Origin: Romboutsia lituseburensis DSM 797
Lineage (GTDB): Bacteria > Bacillota > Clostridia > Peptostreptococcales > Peptostreptococcaceae
Assembly: GCF_900103615.1 (NCBI RefSeq)
Contig: NZ_FNGW01000002.1
Location: forward strand, 124,001 to 188,000
Direction of reading: 5' to 3'
DNA length: 64,000 bases
Position 1 is the stretch's first letter. Each line of letters starts with the position of its first letter. The position numbers and the translations under genes are program-made. Shown here in pieces: positions 26,687-34,175 of this stretch. The notes under the pieces were generated by a model. It was not told the origin of the DNA. It searched no databases and saw only the letters and a program-made list of their open reading frames with translations.

Positions 26687-27196
26687 TTAGTGCTTACAAC
26701 CACAGTCGTCTCCACATCCACAGTCATGATTATCATCGTGTCCACATCCACATTCATGACCATCTTCATTATGATGTTGTTCATGATTTTCTGCTAATTC
26801 CTCCATTTTGAAGAATTCCTCTACCATTGTATCATAAGTTGGTAAAGCCGCTTCAGTGTCATATTCTTCTCCTGTCCAGTCTGCATACATCATAGCATCA
26901 CCATTAGTTAATACTAATCTTCCGGCCATAGTCATATTGTCTACATCTTCTAAGAAGTCTATTTGTTTTTGTACAACTTCACCTTCTAATTTTATGTCTT
27001 CATCCATACATTGAACTATCATAACTGGTGCATAGTAGTCTTCTTTATCTTTAACATTAACAACTACATCTAATACACCTTCTGCACCTTCCTCAAATTC
27101 AGATAATGCTACATCTGTATCTATCATATCATGTGGAACTAATAAGTCCTCCATTAAGTACTTTATAACTCTTTCTTTTACTAATTGCTTTGACAT
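26687..27196 (-). CDS. HsdR N-terminal-like protein lacking the nuclease motif, with Cys-rich tail
   Basis: The first 130 residues follow the layout of the type I restriction HsdR N-terminal domain (KERVIKYLMEDL at the start, D43 in VLDVVVNV, then MIVQC and LVLTNGDAM). The usual E-x-K of the nuclease is Q62-C-M64, so catalysis is unlikely. The last 27 residues are rich in Cys, His and Asp (CGCGHDD, CGCGDDCGC) and should bind metal. There is no restriction-modification neighbour. The start follows AAGGAG. The fold assignment is by pattern only; an accessory or metal-handling role is speculation. Confidence 0.65.
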   Translation of the reverse strand: MSKQLVKERVIKYLMEDLLVPHDMIDTDVALSEFEEGAEGVLDVVVNVKDKEDYYAPVMIVQCMDEDIKLEGEVVQKQIDFLEDVDNMTMAGRLVLTNGDAMMYADWTGEEYDTEAALPTYDTMVEEFFKMEELAENHEQHHNEDGHECGCGHDDNHDCGCGDDCGCKH

Positions 27197-27523
27197 AATA
27201 ATTCTCCTTTCAGTTTCTAACTATTTGTTGTCCAAACTTTTCTTCTTTATAGTATACCACATTTACAATTTTTTCAATCTTTAAGGTAAAAATAATCATA
27301 AATATAAATTATTTTTACTCATTAACATTTTTTTAATACTTACCTTATTTTATCTTTAATATAGTCTTAGTATATGCAGTATAAATTTATAATTATAAAA
27401 AGCTCCTAACTAGATTTTCGAAACTTATAAATACTCTTTCAATATATCTTTTCGACTTAATTTAATATTTTTTTTATTTTAAGTTAATTTAAAGTATCAC
27501 ACTTTTTCACTATAAGTAATAAA

Positions 27524-27554
27524 TTATATTAGAGAGTTCTTCTCTCTAATATAA
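27524..27554 (+). promoter_or_regulatory. leader hairpin before the 27578 gene
   Basis: TTATATTAGAGAG and CTCTCTAATATAA form a perfect 13-base stem with a five-base loop. It ends 10 bases before GGAGG (27564-27568). No T-run follows, so it is more likely an RNA-stability element or operator than a terminator. The rest of the 27197-27577 gap is AT-rich with no clear consensus promoter. Confidence 0.6.
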
Positions 27555-27577
27555 CCAAGTATTGGAGGAATATATAA

Positions 27578-28132
27578 ATGGGTATACCTTGTGCAAAACA
27601 ACCCCTTATTGTTGAATTTAAAGGTGGTATAACAGTTAACTATCCTATGCAATTCAATGAAGATACAATTGACTTTTTTTCTTCTCAAACAGGATTTCCT
27701 ATAGACAAACTAGGAATAGCTTTAAATACATCTGACCTTATCCTTAAAGTTGAAGAGGTTGTAGAACAAATCGATCCACCTATAGACATACCAGTAGATT
27801 GCAATCCTCAAGGTTTTATATCAGTTAGTGATGTTACAGTAAATCAAGTAAGTGTTCAAGGAGCTATACAGTTTGTAGCTAATGCTAATTTATTTGATGA
27901 AAGTACTATTCCTGAACCTAAAGGCTTTAACTTAGCATGGCCTTCTACTTCAGGTACTATCAATATAGATAAAAAACTTTTAGCATATACTGATAATCCA
28001 ACTGATCAATATGATCTAAGTGTTACTTTAACTGATTTAAAACTTGATTCTGCTGAAACTGAAGCAGCTTCACAAAACCTTTATTTCTTTGTTATAGCTG
28101 GAACTTTATCTATTGAAGCTATAGCAAAATAA
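27578..28132 (+). CDS. hypothetical beta-rich protein
   Basis: I do not recognise this 184-residue protein. It has no signal peptide, membrane helix or anchor. It is acidic, rich in alternating hydrophobic residues typical of beta strands, and contains IDPPIDIPVDC and a FVANANLFDEST segment. The start follows GGAGG behind a 13-base leader hairpin. The next gene starts 66 bases downstream behind AAAAAGGAG and has a similar character, so both probably form one unit. The C-terminal FVIAGTLSIEAIA suggests a closing strand. A structural or surface role is possible but unproven. Confidence 0.75.
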   Translation: MGIPCAKQPLIVEFKGGITVNYPMQFNEDTIDFFSSQTGFPIDKLGIALNTSDLILKVEEVVEQIDPPIDIPVDCNPQGFISVSDVTVNQVSVQGAIQFVANANLFDESTIPEPKGFNLAWPSTSGTINIDKKLLAYTDNPTDQYDLSVTLTDLKLDSAETEAASQNLYFFVIAGTLSIEAIAK

Positions 28133-28198
28133 CTTAATGAATTAACATATATTTAATATAAATATATATCCTAAAAAATATAAAAAGGAGATGTTAAG

Positions 28199-28819
28199 AT
28201 GGCTTTTCAAAAAGAAGCTCCTGTTTATCTTCAAGTGAGAAGATCTAACTTACAAAATATAGGTATAAATATCACAAATCCATATGACTATACTCAGGTT
28301 GTACCTTTTGTAAGTTGTTTCATAAATGTGACAAGTGATCAATACTTTAAAGTATCGGTTGAAGAAACATCAAATAGCTATAACTACACTAATCCAGGTT
28401 GTAATAATCAAATAGTTAAAATTTACTATAAAATAGATGAAGTTACCGTTTCTGGTGCTGCACCATATGAACCAATGTTACACTCTTCTCCTACAACTTT
28501 ACTTGCAGGCAGCCAACAATTCGTAGGTTTAGAACAAGAATTCGGATGTTATCCAGTAGGTAGTGCTCCTACTGATCCTACTAACTATACTATGGTTTTC
28601 GAACCATTTAGTCAGGAAGATCCTACTGACCCTACTAAATATATAGTATACGATTTAATGTCAGCTGATGATCCTAAGCCTTATATTGTTGTTGACAGTG
28701 CACCTGGATATGATGCAATTAGCTTTGTTGCTGATGATCCTACAGCTCTACCAGCTACAGCTACAGGTACTTTTGTATTTAGAGTTTATCCTTTAGTTGA
28801 AATCCAAATGAAACCTTAA
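28199..28819 (+). CDS. hypothetical beta-rich protein
   Basis: This 206-residue protein is not recognised. It lacks a signal peptide and membrane segments and is predicted to be mostly beta strand. A proline/threonine/aspartate-rich linker (SAPTDPTNYT, EDPTDPTKY) divides two halves. It ends in a strand, FVFRVYPLVEIQ. It is transcribed with the preceding unknown gene and followed by a strong terminator. Both proteins may assemble into the same structure (inference from co-location and composition). Confidence 0.75.
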   Translation: MAFQKEAPVYLQVRRSNLQNIGINITNPYDYTQVVPFVSCFINVTSDQYFKVSVEETSNSYNYTNPGCNNQIVKIYYKIDEVTVSGAAPYEPMLHSSPTTLLAGSQQFVGLEQEFGCYPVGSAPTDPTNYTMVFEPFSQEDPTDPTKYIVYDLMSADDPKPYIVVDSAPGYDAISFVADDPTALPATATGTFVFRVYPLVEIQMKP

Positions 28820-28821
28820 GT

Positions 28822-28859
28822 AATAAAGAAGCTGTCTAATTTAGACAGCTTCTTTATTT
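28822..28859. terminator. bidirectional terminator overlapping the exporter gene end
   Basis: AATAAAGAAGCTGTCTAA and TTAGACAGCTTCTTTATT form a near-perfect stem between two converging genes. It overlaps the last codons of the 28854-30698 gene. Confidence 0.8.
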
Positions 28860-30698
28860 GCTAAATTGACTATTATATAAGTCAGCGTATACACCGCCTT
28901 TAGCCAATAGTTCTTCATGATTGCCTTTTTCTATAACATTACCAGCTTTCATAACAAGAATTATATCAGCATCCTTTATAGTAGATAGTCTATGAGCAAT
29001 AACAAAACTAGTTCTACCTTCCATCATTTTATTCATAGCTCTTTGTATATTTATTTCTGTTCTTGTATCAACACTACTTGTAGCTTCATCTAGAATTAAT
29101 ATCTTAGGATTTTTAAGCATAGCCCTTGCTATAGTTAATAATTGTTTTTGACCTTGAGAAATATTAGATGCTTCTTCATTTATTTCTGTATCGTATCCTT
29201 TTGGTAATGTTCTAATAAAGTGGTCTGCATTTGCAGCTTTAGCCACAGCTACAATGTGTTCATCCGTAGTTTCCTTTGTCCCATATGCTATATTTTCCTT
29301 TATACTTCCTTTAAACAACCAGGTGTCTTGAAGAACCATTCCAAACATATCCCTTAGATCTTCTCTTTTCATTTCTTTTATATCTACTCCATCAATTAAA
29401 ATCCTACCTCCATTTAATTCATAAAATCTAAGTAGTAAATTAACTAAAGTAGTTTTTCCTGCTCCTGTTGGTCCAACTATAGCTACTGTTTGTCCAGGAA
29501 GTACGTTTATATTCATATCATCTATTAATATATGATCTTCTTCATATCCAAATTTAACATGTTCAAATTCGACCATTCCTTGTGGATTTTCTATTTTTTT
29601 GCTAGGTACTGGATCTTTGATCATTTCTTCCTCATCTAAAAGCTCAAACACTCTTTCTGCTGATGCAACTGTAGATTGTATTATATTTGCAATATTTGCA
29701 GTTTGGCTTATTGGTTGAGCAAATTGCTTTGAATATTGTATAAATGCTTGTATATCCCCAATTTGTATTTTGCCACGTGTTACAAGTATTCCGCCTATAA
29801 CAGATACAAACACATAGCCTAAATTATTTGTAAAATTCATAACAGGCATCATTATTCCAGACATAAATTGAGCTCTCCATGCAGCTGAATATAAATCTTC
29901 ATTTATATTTTTAAATGTATTTATAGAGTTACCCTCTCTATTAAAAGCTTTTATAACGTCATGTCCTGTATACATTTCCTCTACATGTCCATTTAGCTCG
30001 CCTATAACTCTTTGTTGTTTTATAAATTGACCTTGTGATCTTTTAATTATAGGTCTTACAAATATTACCCCTAGTGGTAGTGTTACTATTGTTACTATTG
30101 TCATAATTGGACTTATAGTTAACATCATTACTATTACTCCAATTATAGTTACAATAGATGTTATTAACTGAGTTATACTTTGTTGTAATGTAGAACTTAT
30201 ATTATCTATATCATTACTAACTCTACTTAAAAGTTCCCCATGGGTATGAGCATCAAAAAACTTTAGTGGTAGTGTATTTAGCTTATCATAGACATCATTT
30301 CTCATATCATATACTGTTTTTTGGGCTACTATTGCCATTATATACTGTTGAATATAGCTAAATATACTACTTATAACATACAGTACTATTAATAATATTA
30401 ATATTTTGCCTATATAATTAAAATCAATAAAAGCTCCAGGTACACCTTTAACTTTCATCATTATTCCTTCGAAAATTTTAGTTGTAGCTTTCCCTAATAT
30501 TTTGGGACTCACTATAGAAAATACTGTACTTAAAATAGCAGCTATAAAAACTAATACAATACTTTTTTTATAATGTTTTACATACCCTAGTAGTCTTTTT
30601 AATGTACCTTTAAAATCTTTTGCTTTATCAGTTGGCATTGCACCTCTCATTGGTCCACCCATACCTGCTGGCTTTGGTTGCTTATTTTCACTTGCCAT
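28854..30698 (-). CDS. ABC exporter half, canonical ATPase subunit
   Basis: Six hydrophobic transmembrane helices are followed by a nucleotide-binding domain with Walker A GPTGAGKTT, signature NISQGQKQ, Walker B ILILDEATSS with the catalytic glutamate, and the switch histidine in VIAHRLST. The signature deviates from LSGGQ. The N terminus is rich in glycine, proline and methionine (KPAGMGGPMRGAMP). It begins 1 base after the partner gene. Together they form a type IV heterodimeric exporter like BmrCD or LmrCD, probably for drugs, peptides or lipids. Confidence 0.92.
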   Translation of the reverse strand: MASENKQPKPAGMGGPMRGAMPTDKAKDFKGTLKRLLGYVKHYKKSIVLVFIAAILSTVFSIVSPKILGKATTKIFEGIMMKVKGVPGAFIDFNYIGKILILLIVLYVISSIFSYIQQYIMAIVAQKTVYDMRNDVYDKLNTLPLKFFDAHTHGELLSRVSNDIDNISSTLQQSITQLITSIVTIIGVIVMMLTISPIMTIVTIVTLPLGVIFVRPIIKRSQGQFIKQQRVIGELNGHVEEMYTGHDVIKAFNREGNSINTFKNINEDLYSAAWRAQFMSGIMMPVMNFTNNLGYVFVSVIGGILVTRGKIQIGDIQAFIQYSKQFAQPISQTANIANIIQSTVASAERVFELLDEEEMIKDPVPSKKIENPQGMVEFEHVKFGYEEDHILIDDMNINVLPGQTVAIVGPTGAGKTTLVNLLLRFYELNGGRILIDGVDIKEMKREDLRDMFGMVLQDTWLFKGSIKENIAYGTKETTDEHIVAVAKAANADHFIRTLPKGYDTEINEEASNISQGQKQLLTIARAMLKNPKILILDEATSSVDTRTEINIQRAMNKMMEGRTSFVIAHRLSTIKDADIILVMKAGNVIEKGNHEELLAKGGVYADLYNSQFSK

Positions 30699-30699
30699 A

Positions 30700-32424
30700 T
30701 TACATCTCCTCCTTTGAAAGTTGTGAGGATACTATTTCATTATATATATCACAAGTTTTTAGTAATTCATCATGAGTACCTATTCCCGCTACACATCCAT
30801 CATCTAGTACTATTATTCTTGTTGCATCCATTACGGTTGATACTCTTTGTGCTACAAGTATTACTGTAGAATCTTTTGTTTCTTTTAAAAGAGATGCTCG
30901 AAGTGCTGCATCCGTTTTAAAATCAAGTGCAGAAAAACTATCATCAAAAATATATATTTCAGGTTTTTTTACAATAGCACGTGCAATTGATAATCTTTGT
31001 TTTTGACCTCCTGATACATTTGTACCACCTTGAGCTATAAAAGAATTCTCTTTGTCTTGCATATTATCTACAAACTCTTTTGCTTGCGCTATTTCTATTG
31101 CCTTTTTAACTTCTTCTTCTGTTGCATTTTCCTTCCCATATTTTAAATTTTCAAAAATAGTTCCACTAAATAATATAGCTTTTTGAGGAACATAACCTAT
31201 TTTACTTCTTAATGCATGTTGCTCTAAATCTTTTACATTTACTCCATCCACTAAAACTTCACCTTCTGTGGCATCAAAAAATCTAGGAATTAACTTTACT
31301 AAAGTTGATTTACCAGATCCTGTACCTCCAATGATAGCTGTTACTTCTCCTGGCTTGCTTACAAAACTTATGTTATTTAAAACTTTTTCAGTATCTTTTT
31401 CATATGAAAAACTTACGTTTTTAAATTCTACAAATCCTTTTTTATCCGTATCTTTGATTGCATTCTCTTTGTCACTTAAAGTCTTTTCTATATCTAATAT
31501 TTCATTTATTCTTGTTGCTGATGCTGATGCACGTGGTATCATAACAAACATCATAGAAAGCATCATAAGTGCAAACATTATTTGGGATAAATACTGTATA
31601 AACGCCATTAAATCTCCAACTTGCATTTCTCCGTTATCTATTCTAATTCCACCAAACCAAACAACAGATATAATACTTATATTTACTATAAGCATCATAA
31701 GAGGCATAAGTAATGTTATAGTTTGGTTAGCTTTAGTTGCAACTTCGCATAAGTCTAAACTAGCATTTTTAAATCTTTTTCTTTCTAAATCTACCTTATT
31801 AAATACTCTAATAACTCTTACACCTATTAGATTTTCTCTAAGTACTCTGTTTAAATTATCTACTTTTTTTTGCATTGATTTAAATAAAGGTACTGCTCTT
31901 TTAAGTATTAACCCTATACTTATTATAAGAATAGGCATTGCAACTAATATTATTAATGATAATTTAGCATCTTTTCTAACTGCCATTATAGTTGCTCCTA
32001 TAGCTACCATCGGTGCGTAAAGCATCATCCTAAGCATAATCATAACAACTTGTTGAATCTGAGTTATATCATTTGTAGTCCTTGTTATAAGTGATGCTGT
32101 TCCAATTTGATTAAACTCATGCAAAGAAAAATTTTCAACTCTTTCAAACACTTTATTTCTTAAATCTCGACCAAAGCCCATAGCGACTTTTGATGAAAAA
32201 TAACTTGCACTAACAGTAACTACTCCTCCTAAAAAAGTTACCAAAATCATTTTAAATCCAGTATTTATAATATAATTAGTATCTTTATTAACAACACCTT
32301 TATCAACTATATCACTCATTAAATTTGGTAAATAAACATCGGATAAAGACTGTAAAAATACTAATATAAATATAACAACTATTATTCCTAAGTAAGATTT
32401 AAGGCCTTTTAATAATTTAATCAT
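30700..32424 (-). CDS. ABC exporter half with degenerate ATP site
   Basis: The layout is six transmembrane helices and one ATPase domain: Walker A GGTGSGKST, an intact signature VSGGQKQR, Walker B IYIFDDSFSALD with aspartate in place of the catalytic glutamate, and glutamine in place of the switch histidine (LVAQRVST). These changes define the non-hydrolysing site of heterodimeric exporters. The intact signature helps complete the active site of the partner. It is the first gene of the pair, start behind GGAGG. The 301-base gap upstream holds divergent promoters. Confidence 0.92.
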   Translation of the reverse strand: MIKLLKGLKSYLGIIVVIFILVFLQSLSDVYLPNLMSDIVDKGVVNKDTNYIINTGFKMILVTFLGGVVTVSASYFSSKVAMGFGRDLRNKVFERVENFSLHEFNQIGTASLITRTTNDITQIQQVVMIMLRMMLYAPMVAIGATIMAVRKDAKLSLIILVAMPILIISIGLILKRAVPLFKSMQKKVDNLNRVLRENLIGVRVIRVFNKVDLERKRFKNASLDLCEVATKANQTITLLMPLMMLIVNISIISVVWFGGIRIDNGEMQVGDLMAFIQYLSQIMFALMMLSMMFVMIPRASASATRINEILDIEKTLSDKENAIKDTDKKGFVEFKNVSFSYEKDTEKVLNNISFVSKPGEVTAIIGGTGSGKSTLVKLIPRFFDATEGEVLVDGVNVKDLEQHALRSKIGYVPQKAILFSGTIFENLKYGKENATEEEVKKAIEIAQAKEFVDNMQDKENSFIAQGGTNVSGGQKQRLSIARAIVKKPEIYIFDDSFSALDFKTDAALRASLLKETKDSTVILVAQRVSTVMDATRIIVLDDGCVAGIGTHDELLKTCDIYNEIVSSQLSKEEM

Positions 32425-32640
32425 ATGTTCCCTCCTTTTATTGGATTATTTATATTCAAATTGATGTGATTATTTTACCCTATACGAATAACTAAAATTC
32501 ACCAGTAATATATTTATAATGGCTTAATTTTTATTCGTTATAAATTTTATTATAATTTTCTATTTTTTTATTAAATAATCATAACTTATATTTTTGAAAA
32601 TTGACAATTTTCTGTATTTTGTTACCAACTTGTAATTCAC

Positions 32641-32669
32641 TTATCATAAAAAATAGTTTATAGTATACT
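32641..32669 (+). promoter_or_regulatory. promoter of the DUF1002 gene with overlapping palindrome
   Basis: TTATCA (32641-32646), a 17-base spacer and TATACT (32664-32669) are visible on the plus strand. ATAGTATACTAT (32660-32671) is a perfect palindrome over the -10 box and could bind a repressor. The remainder of 32425-32640 shows nothing else identifiable. Confidence 0.55.
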
Positions 32670-32725
32670 ATAGTGGGGACACATATTATGGTTTAACTTT
32701 TAAAAGTTGAAAGGAATGAAAATTT

Positions 32726-34051
32726 ATGAATAAAGTATTTAAAAATTTTAGAAAAAAAGCTACTACGCTTACTCTTGCTGCTGTGCTTAGTTTGTCTACA
32801 CTTACTCTTTCATTTGCAGATAGTTCAAAAGTTGTTACACTTGGTGCAAACTTAAAACCAGAGCAAAAGCAACAGATGTTAAAATATTTTGGTGTTAATG
32901 ATAATGAAGCTGTTGTTTTAGATGTTAATAATCAAGAAGAAAGAAAATATCTACAAGGTGTTGCAAGCGAAGAACAACTAGGTAAAATAACTATTTCTTG
33001 TTCTTATGTTGAACCAACTACTAAAGGAAACGGTATAAACGTAAAAACAGCTAATCTTACTTGGGTTACTAGTTCTATGATAGCAACTACTTTATCTACT
33101 GCTGGTATAGAAAATGCTAACGTAATAGCAGCTGCTCCATTCCCTGTATCTGGTACAGGAGCTTTAACAGGTGTTATGAAGGCATTTGAAGATGCTACAG
33201 GTAAACCTCTACCTGAAGATAAAAAAGAATTAGCTACAGAAGAGTTAATTACTACAGGTGACTTAGGAGATGAAGTAGGTCAAGATAAAGCTACTGGTGT
33301 TATCAATGATATAAAAAGTGAGATAATAAAAAATGGTACTAAAGATACTGTTCAAATAGCAGATACTATAAATAACATAACAAATAACTACAACATAAAT
33401 CTAACTGATGAACAATTTAAAAAAATAGAAGATTTAATGCTAAAAATATCTCAACAAGATTATGAATATAATAAAATAAAAGATACTTTAGCTAATGTTT
33501 CTGATAATGTAGATAAAAATTTATCAGCTCTTGGTGAAAATGTTGGTAACTCTGGTTTATTTGATTCAATAGGTGATTTTTTTGGAGGAATAGGTGAATG
33601 GTTTGGTAACTTATTCAATTCTAATAGTAAAGATTTAGGCATACTTGAAAATACTAATGATGAATTATTAGGTTCAAATGCTCAAATAGACGCTACAGAT
33701 GATAAAGCAATAAATATGCCTTCAAGTGAAGAAGTCGAAGGATTCTTTGCTAAAGTTTGGAATTGGTTTACTGGATTGTTTAACTCAAATTCAGAAAATA
33801 AAACTAATGATTCTAACGTTAACTCTACACCTGAACAAAACAATGCTATTGAACCAAAAGATGATGCTTCTAAAAATTTAAATAATCAAGATTCATCTTT
33901 AGAGCAAAATACTCCAACTTCTAATACTGAAGATAAAAAAGAAACTCAACAACCTTCAGTAGATGAAAATAGTAGTCCAGTTGAAAATAATACGCAGGAA
34001 CAAAATTCACAAGATAATAATCAAACATCTGAAATACCACCTGCTCAATAA
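32726..34051 (+). CDS. secreted DUF1002 protein with repetitive low-complexity tail
   Basis: The N terminus is a signal peptide (lysine-rich start, hydrophobic core, likely cleavage after SFA at residue 31). A DUF1002 domain (about 32-270) contains GANLKPEQKQQMLKYF and the conserved AAPFPVSGTGALTGVMKAFE. Two aromatic amphipathic motifs follow, GEWFGNLFNSNS near residue 289 and WNWFTGLFNSNS near residue 344. Then comes a 90-residue tail rich in Asn, Gln, Ser, Glu and Pro. The tail and repeats are unusual for the family and suggest surface or membrane contact. The function of DUF1002 is unknown. Confidence 0.87.
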   Translation: MNKVFKNFRKKATTLTLAAVLSLSTLTLSFADSSKVVTLGANLKPEQKQQMLKYFGVNDNEAVVLDVNNQEERKYLQGVASEEQLGKITISCSYVEPTTKGNGINVKTANLTWVTSSMIATTLSTAGIENANVIAAAPFPVSGTGALTGVMKAFEDATGKPLPEDKKELATEELITTGDLGDEVGQDKATGVINDIKSEIIKNGTKDTVQIADTINNITNNYNINLTDEQFKKIEDLMLKISQQDYEYNKIKDTLANVSDNVDKNLSALGENVGNSGLFDSIGDFFGGIGEWFGNLFNSNSKDLGILENTNDELLGSNAQIDATDDKAINMPSSEEVEGFFAKVWNWFTGLFNSNSENKTNDSNVNSTPEQNNAIEPKDDASKNLNNQDSSLEQNTPTSNTEDKKETQQPSVDENSSPVENNTQEQNSQDNNQTSEIPPAQ

Positions 34052-34067
34052 ATAAATTTAAATAATC

Positions 34068-34112
34068 AAAAGTTGCCAGTTAGATGTTAATTCTAATTGG
34101 CAACTTTTTTAA
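34068..34112 (+). terminator. terminator of the DUF1002 gene
   Basis: AAAAGTTGCCAGTTAGA pairs with TCTAATTGGCAACTTTT and is followed by a T-run on the plus strand. Confidence 0.85.
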
Positions 34113-34134
34113 TAAACTACTTATATTATTATAA

Positions 34135-34169
34135 TAAAAAAAGATATCTTAAATAAGATATCTTTTTTT
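34135..34169 (-). terminator. terminator of mprF
   Basis: AAAAAAGATATCTTA and TAAGATATCTTTTTT form a stem with loop AA right after the mprF stop. T-runs lie on both strands. Confidence 0.8.
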
Positions 34170-34175
34170 ATTTTG

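Noticed and set aside
31268-32020. Long open plus-strand frame of about 250 codons
   Set aside because: It is antisense to the transmembrane part of an ABC exporter half with clear family motifs, has no ribosome binding site and gives a composition typical of a complementary-frame artefact. The same applies to frames opposite the DUF979 gene and the pseI-like gene.
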